Source: Bacillota bacterium | Lineage (GTDB): Bacteria; Bacillota; Clostridia; Acetivibrionales; DSM-1351 | Assembly: GCA_023409265.1 (NCBI GenBank) | Contig: JAEYHZ010000046.1 | Location: 62,001-126,000 of the forward strand | Reading direction: 5' to 3' | DNA length: 64,000 nucleotides | The notes under the pieces: generated by a model | What the model was told of the DNA's origin: nothing | The model's input: only the letters and a program-made list of their open reading frames with translations | Database searches by the model: none | Part shown: in pieces, positions 17,762 to 26,073 of the stretch | How the letters are laid out: the number at the start of each line of letters is the position of its first letter | How positions within the stretch are numbered: the stretch's first letter is position 1 | Made by a program: the position numbers and the translations under genes

Positions 17762-20700
17762 ATGAAAAAAAGAATTGTGACGTTTTTAAGTGTAATATTG
17801 CTAGTCAGTTTGGTTCTTACCCAACTGACTTTTGCCAACAATACTTCAGTTGAAGAGACAGGTGCTTCAAAGCAGTCTCCGGAGCAGATTTTTGACTGGA
17901 CCACAGATGCTTCACATTTGTCGGGTGATTTCAACAGTGTTGTGTACGGCAAAGGAGTATATGTGGCAGTTGGAAAAAAAGGATTAATATCTGTTTCAAA
18001 GGATTTGAAAAAGTGGGATTCTGTATTCCTGACCGACTATGATTTCAGACCTATAGCCGAAGAGGGCTTTAAAACAGTTCTGTTTAACGGAGACGTATTT
18101 GTTGCAGCAGGAGGAAGAGCTGTTTCCTACTCCAGTGACGGTTATAACTGGAATAAAGTCACCATTGACTATGATGACGGGAAACATAGCGGATTTGCTC
18201 TTTCGGATGATGCTTTGATAAAGTATGGCCAGACAAAAGGAAAGAACTTTATCTTAACAGGTACCGGAGTACTGGCCTACTCTCCTGATGGAATTAACTG
18301 GAAAAACCTGGAGGGCGTTAGTGTCCTTATTGAGAGTGGAGGAATGTACATCAGTGGTTCCTTCTTTTCCAATGTAGTATATGACGGTAATAAATTGGTG
18401 ACCATTTGCACAAAGTATACCGATGACAATCCCAATATAAAATACTCAATTTTCACTTCAATTGATGGGCTTGCCTGGGAGGAAAGTGAAACCGGAGATC
18501 TGAAATATTCTGTCGATGATTTTTTATCCTATATTGAAGGTAAATATTATATTTCAAATTACAATTATATTACATACAAAAATGACATTAGAGAATCTCA
18601 GGACCTTATCAGTTGGAAGGACTCAGAGGTCCGGGCGGATAATATCTGTTATAACATTGATGATGTTACATACAAGCTTGGAGACGGAATTTATAGTTAT
18701 AGAAAAGATACAGGTTTTGCTGCCGAATATAAAGTTAATGGAACTCCCAATGATACACTTCCAGGTAATGAAACAAGGCTTAACGGGTTATGCAAGGGTG
18801 ACGGAAAACTGGTGGCAGTGGGAACAGACGGCCTTGTTCTGGTATGCAGCACAGCAAATAAAGGCATTTGGACACAGCCTGAGAATCAATCCCTTAAAAG
18901 TATATACTCGGCAGCAGCCGGTAAGGACTGCATGATAGCTGTCGGAAAAGCAGGTCAAATAATTAAAAGCAAGGATGGACGGAACTGGTTAAATCTTAAA
19001 ACAAATATTACTCAATCACTTTATTCGGTAATATATGATGGCAAAAAATTTGTGGCCGTCGGAGGCAAGGGAACTATTGCAGTTTCTGTAAATGGGGATA
19101 CATGGGAAGTCGTACCCCACAAAAATGAGGAAGACTTAAAGTCAATACAGAAAATAAATAATATATATTTTGCTGTTGGACGTAATGTAATATTGACATC
19201 AAAGGATGCTAAAAAATGGAGTGTGGTTTTGGGAGAAGGCAATGATATGCATTATTCCGGAGAACCCTTAAGCAGCATAGCCTGGAAAGACGGAGTATAT
19301 TATACCATTTCCAGCAGTAATTCCTATGTGTATTCGTCAAAGGACGGGGTCAAGTGGGAGCAAAGTTCAAGATTAAAGGGTTCTTATTACTTCGATCTGT
19401 GTTTCTATAAAGGCAGGTTTGTAATGGTAGGCGGCGGAGCTGCAATTTCTAAAGATATGAAATCCGAAATAAAATTAAAAGAAGGATATATGGACTTTGA
19501 TATTAATCTGATTAAAATCAATGTTTTCAAAGACTTTCTCCTATCAGGCATGCCCAATGGAGATATATATTATTCTCCGGATGGAATAATCTGGAGCAAC
19601 GCAGGAAAGATTAACTCGTCCGACTGTGCTAATGCCTTTGTAGAATTTAAGGGAAAATACTATGGTTTTACAACCAACGGAATGATAATCAGCGGGACAA
19701 AAAAGGGTAAAATACCGGCGGCCTCTGATATTACAGCCAACTATCTGTATAATTACCCCGATGCTATAGGCAGCGGTTCCAGGGTGGTTGACCTTGAAAA
19801 TCAGCCCTTATTTAAGAATAATAGTATACTGTTGACTCCCGAAACAATAAGTAAATTAATAGGGGGTAAATACAGTTATGATAAAAGTAAAAAAACTGTC
19901 CATGTAAGCTTGGGAAAGAAAAATATCAAGTTTACAGTTAATTCGTCATACGCTGTTGTTAACGGCAAAAAAATAAAAATTACTGAATCCCCAGAGATTT
20001 CGGGGAATTCTGTGTATGTACCCGCAAAATTTGCATTTAATTCACTAGGATATTTATTCAGTTATGACAGTTTTGTAAGACGTGTATATGTAACCATAGA
20101 TGAAACTCTCAAAAAGAGCTCCATTACCTTCAAACCTGCAACTTTTAAAACGAATGATGGCAATCTGTATTTTCAGTCAGTCGGCTATAACGGGAAAACT
20201 TATGCAGCCGTATCTAACGACGGAATTATTTGTACATCTAAGGATGGAATGAATTGGATGAAGACAGTCACTTTTAAGGATACTACTTTTTCGAAAATAC
20301 TATGGAACGGCAAGAGATTTATTCTGGCCGGAAGTACCAAAAGTAGTGATTCAAAGGAAAATACAATCGTATTTGTCTCCAATGATGGTATAAAATGGAC
20401 TAAACTTGAAAATATACCCTCTATCAAATATATTTGTGACGGTGCTGTAGGAGCTAATGGCAGAACAGAAGATGAGGTTTATACAGGCAGTGATTTACAG
20501 CAGACTGTGCTTGTGTCAGAAGACGGATCAATTTTGACGTCAAAAGATGGTCTGGTTTGGGAAAAAACATTGGAAAGGAAAGCCGGAAACTGGTTCTACG
20601 TTTGTTGGAACAAAGGGGCTTACTATGTTTCAGGCAGGGATAACGGGAAAGTATATACTTCAAATGACGGGTTAAAATGGTCGTTATACAATTCGAAGAT

Positions 20701-21070
20701 TCAAATAAACAGAATGATTTCTTCTGGTGGTTCACTTTGGGCTATACAAACATACGGAACAGTTAATACTGACTCTTCAAAGATCTACAGATCAGATGAT
20801 GGGAAAGAGTGGAGCTTTATTAATGATGTTCCGCAGAAAATTATAGATGAAATAATATACACAGGAAAAAACTATGTTCTGGCCGGCGATAAGTCAGTTA
20901 TCTATTCTTCTAAGGATTCTTTTGGCTTTGGCATGGTTTCAAAAGATGGAGACCTGTGGAATTATATCGAAACACCTAAAAACTTTCAGAATATAAACGA
21001 TTCTCTAAGATATGGAAAAATAATAATCCTCGCAACGGGTAAAGGCCTGTTTATTTCATCAGATAAATAA
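17762..21070 (+). CDS. large secreted beta-propeller protein with internal stalk domain
   Basis: 1102 residues. Signal peptide at 1-25 (basic K-K-R, hydrophobic core, cleavage near T-F-A-N). Residues about 45-650 and 790-1100 consist of many blades of the form Y-S-x-D-G-x-x-W or T-S-K-D-G-x-x-W, as in BNR/sialidase-type and Ycf48-like propellers. Between them (about 670-780) lies a copper-amine-oxidase N-terminal-like stalk domain, recognisable from V-V-N-G-K-K-I-K-I and V-Y-V-P-A-K-F-A-F-N-S-L-G-Y. Stalk domains are common in surface proteins of clostridia and probably anchor or space them. No dockerin, S-layer or sortase motif is visible, so it may be secreted free. Catalytic residues are not seen. 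ATG 17762 follows GGAGG. Confidence 0.78.
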   Translation: MKKRIVTFLSVILLVSLVLTQLTFANNTSVEETGASKQSPEQIFDWTTDASHLSGDFNSVVYGKGVYVAVGKKGLISVSKDLKKWDSVFLTDYDFRPIAEEGFKTVLFNGDVFVAAGGRAVSYSSDGYNWNKVTIDYDDGKHSGFALSDDALIKYGQTKGKNFILTGTGVLAYSPDGINWKNLEGVSVLIESGGMYISGSFFSNVVYDGNKLVTICTKYTDDNPNIKYSIFTSIDGLAWEESETGDLKYSVDDFLSYIEGKYYISNYNYITYKNDIRESQDLISWKDSEVRADNICYNIDDVTYKLGDGIYSYRKDTGFAAEYKVNGTPNDTLPGNETRLNGLCKGDGKLVAVGTDGLVLVCSTANKGIWTQPENQSLKSIYSAAAGKDCMIAVGKAGQIIKSKDGRNWLNLKTNITQSLYSVIYDGKKFVAVGGKGTIAVSVNGDTWEVVPHKNEEDLKSIQKINNIYFAVGRNVILTSKDAKKWSVVLGEGNDMHYSGEPLSSIAWKDGVYYTISSSNSYVYSSKDGVKWEQSSRLKGSYYFDLCFYKGRFVMVGGGAAISKDMKSEIKLKEGYMDFDINLIKINVFKDFLLSGMPNGDIYYSPDGIIWSNAGKINSSDCANAFVEFKGKYYGFTTNGMIISGTKKGKIPAASDITANYLYNYPDAIGSGSRVVDLENQPLFKNNSILLTPETISKLIGGKYSYDKSKKTVHVSLGKKNIKFTVNSSYAVVNGKKIKITESPEISGNSVYVPAKFAFNSLGYLFSYDSFVRRVYVTIDETLKKSSITFKPATFKTNDGNLYFQSVGYNGKTYAAVSNDGIICTSKDGMNWMKTVTFKDTTFSKILWNGKRFILAGSTKSSDSKENTIVFVSNDGIKWTKLENIPSIKYICDGAVGANGRTEDEVYTGSDLQQTVLVSEDGSILTSKDGLVWEKTLERKAGNWFYVCWNKGAYYVSGRDNGKVYTSNDGLKWSLYNSKIQINRMISSGGSLWAIQTYGTVNTDSSKIYRSDDGKEWSFINDVPQKIIDEIIYTGKNYVLAGDKSVIYSSKDSFGFGMVSKDGDLWNYIETPKNFQNINDSLRYGKIIILATGKGLFISSDK

Positions 21071-21120
21071 AAATTGATGCTGCATACACTTTGTTACACT
21101 GTATACAAAAGCAGTAATAC

Positions 21121-21173
21121 CAGATTGGGAAGGCCAGCAATCCAAATAACGGGTAGCCAGCCTTCCCAATCTG
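21121..21173. terminator. bidirectional terminator between convergent genes
   Basis: Perfect 14-bp inverted repeat CAGATTGGGAAGGC / GCCTTCCCAATCTG (21121-21134, 21160-21173) followed by TATATTTT. It lies between the convergent propeller and phosphotriesterase-like genes. Confidence 0.7.
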
Positions 21174-21185
21174 TATATTTTCAAA

Positions 21186-22118
21186 TTAAAAGTCATAAAA
21201 TTCGGCAGGATTTTTACTGATTACTTCTTCAATAGTATCAGCTGGGATACCATTGGCAATGCAATAGGGTATAAAATCTGTAAAGAGCGATGCACAGGGA
21301 TGGTTATCTCCATAGGATATGCTTTCATCATAAAAATCATAATCCTGAGAAAGTAAAATCCGGTTTTCAAAACCATCTGCTATAGCTTCTTTAATGAAAT
21401 TCATATTATACTCATAGGCACTTTTCTTAATCATGTCCAGGCCAAGCCATATCCCAAGCTTTACAGCACGGTTAATGGCTCCGGCATTTTTGTCACGGAT
21501 TGCGTGGGACCAGAGAAACTTTCCAAAGTCGGCCTCTTCCCTTTCGAGTAAATCCATAACCTCTTGTGCCATGGCTGCCTCCAGTATATGACAATGGATA
21601 GGGATTCCGGTTCTTTTATTTGCTGTTATGGCAGCCCGCAGCATTTCCCTGTCAACACCGGACAGCTTACCCTTATCAAGAAGTAATTTTAAATGCCCCG
21701 GTTTTATCACTATACCGTCAATAGTGTCAAGGCCTGATTCAAAGTCTTTGATCCACCGTGCAGCAAGTTGTTCAGAGTAATTTTCACTGTGAATCTCATG
21801 AACATATTTAGGCAAATTATGTCCGGTGCAAGGTATAATATTCATATTGGAAGCCAGGGAGAGTTTTCTTAGCAGCTTTATATTTTGTCCAATTATTGGG
21901 GGTGAAGCTTCAACAACGCTTCTGCAACCGATAGCATAGAGTTTTTGTAAAACAGGCAATAATACATTAAATGCATCATCAATTTTTGCATCATCATACT
22001 TTAAGTCAAAGTAAAGTTGATTTGCATAATTCTCATCCGACTCACATTTAAAATGTTCGTGGCATAAAGCGGCTTGCATTTTGTCTTTTGCTATTGGGCC
22101 ATTTACAGTATAGATCAT
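21186..22118 (-). CDS. phosphotriesterase-related metal-dependent hydrolase
   Basis: 310 residues, amidohydrolase-fold protein of the phosphotriesterase-related (PHP) group. Metal ligands expected for this family are visible: C-H-E-H-F near residue 20, Lys in V-I-K-P-G, H in I-P-I-H-C-H, H in W-S-H-A-I and Asp in L-L-S-Q-D-Y-D-F. Natural substrates of this group are probably lactones or phosphodiesters; the actual one cannot be read. Start M at 22118 is preferred because GAGGAAGTG lies just upstream; the longer frame to 22160 lacks a ribosome site. The WYL regulator gene stands upstream in the same direction but a terminator hairpin separates them. Confidence 0.75.
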   Translation of the reverse strand: MIYTVNGPIAKDKMQAALCHEHFKCESDENYANQLYFDLKYDDAKIDDAFNVLLPVLQKLYAIGCRSVVEASPPIIGQNIKLLRKLSLASNMNIIPCTGHNLPKYVHEIHSENYSEQLAARWIKDFESGLDTIDGIVIKPGHLKLLLDKGKLSGVDREMLRAAITANKRTGIPIHCHILEAAMAQEVMDLLEREEADFGKFLWSHAIRDKNAGAINRAVKLGIWLGLDMIKKSAYEYNMNFIKEAIADGFENRILLSQDYDFYDESISYGDNHPCASLFTDFIPYCIANGIPADTIEEVISKNPAEFYDF

Positions 22119-22163
22119 GTTAACACTTCCTCGTATTTTTATATATGAATATATTAACAAAGA

Positions 22164-22190
22164 AACTCTGACATAAACCTGTCAGAGTTT
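22164..22190 (-). terminator. terminator after WYL regulator gene
   Basis: Ten-bp inverted repeat AAACTCTGAC / GTCAGAGTTT (22164-22173, 22181-22190) with T-rich sequence on the minus-strand 3' side (TTTCTTTGTT). Confidence 0.7.
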
Positions 22191-22201
22191 TCTTAATAAT
22201 T

Positions 22202-23155
22202 TTACAAATATTGATTGAACAGCTCACTTATTAAATTTTGCAGATGCTTTTTATACTTATCAGGACCCAACAGTTTGATATCGAAAGGATTACTTAAAAC
22301 AAGGTTTGTTATTTCTTCTTCATATTTTGAAAATACTTTTACCGTCATTTTTTCATCATTACTCCTTTTTTCAGGATCATTGAGTACAGTACAATTTTCC
22401 ATATAATAGTTATCTTTAATCAAACGGTATAATGGTCTGCTAAGTTCAAAGACGTATTCCTTAAGCGTGAATTTGTCTCCCACACTTTGGACAGCTTTCC
22501 CCAGGTATGTATTTGTCTCATCTGTCAGGACGATATTTTCAATTCGGTCCAGGCGGAAAGTTCTTTTTTCCATCCGTTTATGGCAAAAACCCGATAAATA
22601 CCACCCACCATCGCTAAAAAACAGCTCTGTTGGTGATACCTTTCTTTCTGTTACAGCTCCTTTTGCCGGGACACTGTAAGCAATACAAATGTTTTTTTCC
22701 TGCATAAAGCTCTCCAGGATAATGGGCATCACCCTATCGGAATAGTTTTTTGGCAGCACTCTTGCTACATCAAATGAAATATGCTCAAGCAGCCTGGTGA
22801 CCTTTCTCTTATCTGACTCAGCCAATACATTGATGATTTTAGACCGGAGTAATTGATACTCGGCAGTCAAGTTGGGGATTTTGATTTCCTGCCCAACATT
22901 TAAAACCATTAATAGCATAATGATTTCCTGCTCGGTAAGCTGTATACTGGGAATGAAGTAATTCAAATCAATTTCATAACCGCCATTTTTCCCTTCATAA
23001 GAGATGAGAGGGACTTTTAATTGACTGAGAGCATCAATGTCCCGGTATATTGTCCGTTCATTTACTTCAAACAATTTGGCCAGCTCTTTACAATTAAGTC
23101 TGCCTTTTTCTTTAAGCGCATATATGATACCATTAAGCCGTTCTGCTTTCTTCAT
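22202..23155 (-). CDS. HTH/WYL-domain transcriptional regulator (YafY family)
   Basis: 317 residues. N-terminal winged helix of DeoR/HTH_11 type (L-N-C-K-E-L-A-K-L-F-E-V-N-E-R-T-I-Y-R-D-I near residues 20-40), then a WYL domain (about 140-230; W-Y-L-S-G-F-C-H-K-R and F-R-L-D-R-I-E), then a C-terminal WCX segment. Members usually repress or activate neighbouring genes after binding a nucleotide-like or sugar ligand. Divergent from the hydroxyacid dehydrogenase gene and upstream of the phosphotriesterase-like gene; either could be its target. Confidence 0.88.
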   Translation of the reverse strand: MKKAERLNGIIYALKEKGRLNCKELAKLFEVNERTIYRDIDALSQLKVPLISYEGKNGGYEIDLNYFIPSIQLTEQEIIMLLMVLNVGQEIKIPNLTAEYQLLRSKIINVLAESDKRKVTRLLEHISFDVARVLPKNYSDRVMPIILESFMQEKNICIAYSVPAKGAVTERKVSPTELFFSDGGWYLSGFCHKRMEKRTFRLDRIENIVLTDETNTYLGKAVQSVGDKFTLKEYVFELSRPLYRLIKDNYYMENCTVLNDPEKRSNDEKMTVKVFSKYEEEITNLVLSNPFDIKLLGPDKYKKHLQNLISELFNQYL

Positions 23156-23281
23156 AACGATTTACCCCTTAGATCATAGAGAGTGGATAATCATGCCTTC
23201 ATTAATTATAATATACATTGCTCATATTCTCAAAATATGGGTATATATAATACTAAAGATTTTAATAGGAGTGGATATTGA

Positions 23282-24235
23282 TTGGGAAAAAATATACTTG
23301 TTCTTATACGGTTAAGCGATGAACAAAAAAGGTTTTTGGAGGAAAAGGCAGCTGGAGCTGAATTTACCTATACTACTCATAAATTGGTCCGGTCAGAACA
23401 AATTGAAAACGCAAATATTATTATAGGAAATCCTGACGCAGAGCTGCTAAAAGCTGCAAGAAAGCTGGAGTGGCTTCAGCTGCAAAGTGCTGGTGTGGCT
23501 GAATATACCAAGGAAGGTGTTTTATCCGGGGATATAATATTGACAAATGCAACAGGTGCGTATGGACTTGCAATTTCAGAATACATGCTTGGAGTACTTC
23601 TGGAGCTCTATAAAAGGCTTCATTTATACAGAGACAACCAGCAGGAGGGGAACTGGTCATATTTAGGCAAAGTTAAGGCCATATTTAACTCCACGGCTCT
23701 GATTGTTGGGATGGGAGATATAGGCGGGGAATTTGCCAAAAGATTAAAAGCACTCGGGGCATACACTATAGGAATAAAACGCACTGATGCCATTAAACCT
23801 GATTATCTTGATGAGCTTTATACTATGGATAAATTGGAAACCTTGCTGCCACGGGCAGATGTGGTTACCCTGTGCCTTCCTGAAACAAAGCTGACAAATA
23901 AAATAATAAACAAGTCTACCTTGAAACTGATGAAGAATGATGCAGTTCTGATTAACGTAGGCCGCGGAAATGCGGTTGATACTGAAGCTTTGTGTGATGC
24001 TCTCGAAGCAGGGCAGCTATTTGGTGCGGCTTTGGATGTAACAGATCCCGAACCTCTGCCAAAGGATCACCGGTTGTGGAGCATGAAAAATGCAGTTATT
24101 ACACCGCATGTATCGGGAGGCTTCAGCCTTGAGGAAACCGGGCAGCGCATTGCCGGAATTGCCGCTGAGAATCTGGAAGCATTTATACAGGGTAAAAACC
24201 TTATCAATGTTATAGATCGTTCCAAGGGGTATTAA
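23282..24235 (+). CDS. D-isomer specific 2-hydroxyacid dehydrogenase
   Basis: 317 residues, typical of the family. The NAD-binding Rossmann motif is V-G-M-G-D-I-G-G-E-F-A (near 139), the signature L-M-K-N-D-A-V-L-I-N-V-G-R-G-N-A-V-D contains the catalytic Arg, and the catalytic His is in T-P-H-V-S-G-G. It should interconvert a 2-oxo acid and a D-2-hydroxy acid with NAD(P)H; the substrate cannot be read. TTG 23282 is used as start, AGGAG lying ten bases upstream; no ATG fits. Divergent from the WYL regulator; followed by a palindromic repeat. Confidence 0.85.
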   Translation: MGKNILVLIRLSDEQKRFLEEKAAGAEFTYTTHKLVRSEQIENANIIIGNPDAELLKAARKLEWLQLQSAGVAEYTKEGVLSGDIILTNATGAYGLAISEYMLGVLLELYKRLHLYRDNQQEGNWSYLGKVKAIFNSTALIVGMGDIGGEFAKRLKALGAYTIGIKRTDAIKPDYLDELYTMDKLETLLPRADVVTLCLPETKLTNKIINKSTLKLMKNDAVLINVGRGNAVDTEALCDALEAGQLFGAALDVTDPEPLPKDHRLWSMKNAVITPHVSGGFSLEETGQRIAGIAAENLEAFIQGKNLINVIDRSKGY

Positions 24236-24301
24236 GGCATGACTAAACAAGGCTTTGTTGTACTAATAGGCTTTTCGTGTTAATATTTTATTTAAGCTTT
24301 G

Positions 24302-24375
24302 ATTAAGGAATGACCAAATAATAACTTCCGATTCCTCCTTCGAGAAACCGATTTTTTATTTGGTCATTCCTTAAT
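24302..24375 (+). repeat. palindromic repeat, copy A
   Basis: A perfect 20-bp inverted repeat (24302-24321 with 24356-24375) surrounds a 34-base middle. The left arm with its inner flank contains ATGACCAAATAATAACTTCC (24310-24329). The same core recurs at 32732-32790 (minus strand) and 57898-57959. The element lies 66 bases after the hydroxyacid dehydrogenase stop and may also serve as terminator. Probably a small non-autonomous mobile or REP-like element. Confidence 0.8.
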
Positions 24376-24427
24376 GTTAAATTTTTACATGGTGTGATTT
24401 TAATCATACTGTAAATGGAGGCAGACT

Positions 24428-25036
24428 ATGAATACAAAGAATGTAGCAAATAATCCAGCAAATGATTCAGCAAATAATTTAGTAAATGATTCAGTAAATT
24501 CTTCAATAAATACTTCTGCAAGTGAATCTGAGAATAATTCAGCAGGCACCCAAAAAGGAAATCATACTGCCAATAAAGAAGATACAAACTGGTGTCAGTC
24601 GGTGGGCGGAGTTGTTCTAAAGGGAAGTGAGGTATTACTTGTCAGGCATACCTACGGCGCGGGTAAGGGAAGACTGATTATTCCAGGGGGTTATGTAAAT
24701 ATGAAGGAGACTCCACAGGATGCGTTGCGCCGGGAAGTGTCAGAGGAAACAACGGTTGTAGCCGAGCCCACAAAACTGTTGGGTGTCAGGTTTAATTTAA
24801 AGGATTGGTATGCAGTTTTCCTGATGGAATACATATCCGGAACTCCAAATTCAGATAACAGGGAGAACAGCGAGGCCATATTCATGGATATAAATGAAGC
24901 TGTAAAAGCTCCTGACGTTCCGGATCTGACAAGAGTTATTCTTCAAGGGGTTATTGACAACAAGGATAATGCACTTGGTAATATCCCTTTCATATCAAGA
25001 GAAAAGAACGGAGAATACTCATTTTATGGAATCTAA
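24428..25036 (+). CDS. Nudix hydrolase with Asn/Ser-rich N-terminal tail
   Basis: 202 residues. The Nudix box is complete at residues 87-110: G-x5-E-x7-R-E-V-x-E-E-T-x-V. The body (from about residue 56) is a normal single-domain Nudix enzyme, hydrolysing a nucleoside diphosphate linked to another group; the substrate is not readable. The first 50 residues are low-complexity (N-D-S-A-N-N-L-V-N-D-S-V-N-S-S) and derive from degenerate AAT-GAT-TCA-type repeats in the DNA. ATG 24428 follows GGAGG at six bases. The next gene, an APH-type kinase, overlaps by 11 bases, so the two are translated together. Confidence 0.85.
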   Translation: MNTKNVANNPANDSANNLVNDSVNSSINTSASESENNSAGTQKGNHTANKEDTNWCQSVGGVVLKGSEVLLVRHTYGAGKGRLIIPGGYVNMKETPQDALRREVSEETTVVAEPTKLLGVRFNLKDWYAVFLMEYISGTPNSDNRENSEAIFMDINEAVKAPDVPDLTRVILQGVIDNKDNALGNIPFISREKNGEYSFYGI

Positions 25037-26039
25037 GCTTGAGGCTTTACTGAAACAGTTTATTCCCGGAGGTAAGTGGAAGGTCAAGCAGGGGAGGGGT
25101 GGCATGAATAATACTACCCATTTCGCGGAGACGGATGGGGAAAAGTATGTTCTAAGGATATATGAAACTCACCGGGATATGGATAAAGTCAAATATGAAC
25201 ATGGCATCCTATCAGCTATGAAGGAGACAAACCTATACTTTGGTACTCCCGAACCTGTTAAAGCAGTCGATAATGAAACAGTTAAATATACCGAAGATGG
25301 CAAGCCGGCTGCTCTTTTCCGGTATATGGAGGGGGTTACACCCGGTTTTAATAAGCCCGTCCAGCTTTATTCCTTCGGTATAACCAGTGCGAAACTAACT
25401 GCAGCTCTTGCCAATATAAAAACACAGTTGACTCCAGTTTACAGGCCTTACTATGAAATAGAAAATACTCATCCGAAATGTTCCCTGGGTGAAGTAATCC
25501 GCTTTTGCGAAAAGCCATCTCCTGAATTTGCAGAGTATAAAGGTGAACTCCTTGAGGTGGCTGCTCAGATGACCAGATTCCGCGAAAGTCTGTGGAGGCT
25601 CAGACAGCTGCCGCATCAGCTTATTCATGGAGACCTCAATGCATCAAATGTGCTGGCAGACACAGAGGACAACATATGTGCAGTGCTGGACTTTGAATTT
25701 GTAACAGAGGATTTACGGGTAATGGAGCTATGTGTCTGCCTGTCGGAGATTATTAACATGGATCACTGCGAAGAGGTTTTGTGGGAGCTGCTGAGTGCTT
25801 TCATCGAGGGCTACGGCAGCACTCAAAAGCTCACGAGTGCTGAACTGTCAGTAATACCTATACTGATAATGCTTCGACGCCTGGATGTATTTATCCATTT
25901 TCTTGGACGATTCCGGGACGGAATTGACAGTATAGATATTGTTACTGACCAGATAAGTAATGCAGCCTCTCAGGCCCGGTGGCTGGACATAAATGAAGGA
26001 AGGCTTTTATCCCTGTGCAGCAGTCTGGTTAATGAGTAA
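25026..26039 (+). CDS. APH/homoserine-kinase-II-like phosphotransferase
   Basis: 337 residues of the aminoglycoside phosphotransferase/choline kinase fold. Catalytic loop H-G-D-L-N-A-S-N-V-L (His201, Asp203) and the metal-binding D-F-E-F (Asp222) are present; the N-terminal lobe has K-Y-V-L-R-I-Y. Such enzymes phosphorylate small hydroxylated molecules; with the Nudix partner a salvage or repair role is plausible but unproven. Start ATG 25026 overlaps the Nudix stop; the frame extends upstream inside the Nudix gene, which is not credible. It ends 35 bases before the convergent ABC transporter gene. Confidence 0.75.
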   Translation: MESKLEALLKQFIPGGKWKVKQGRGGMNNTTHFAETDGEKYVLRIYETHRDMDKVKYEHGILSAMKETNLYFGTPEPVKAVDNETVKYTEDGKPAALFRYMEGVTPGFNKPVQLYSFGITSAKLTAALANIKTQLTPVYRPYYEIENTHPKCSLGEVIRFCEKPSPEFAEYKGELLEVAAQMTRFRESLWRLRQLPHQLIHGDLNASNVLADTEDNICAVLDFEFVTEDLRVMELCVCLSEIINMDHCEEVLWELLSAFIEGYGSTQKLTSAELSVIPILIMLRRLDVFIHFLGRFRDGIDSIDIVTDQISNAASQARWLDINEGRLLSLCSSLVNE

Positions 26040-26073
26040 CTTCGGCTCCTGCTGTACCGGATTCAGAGAATAC

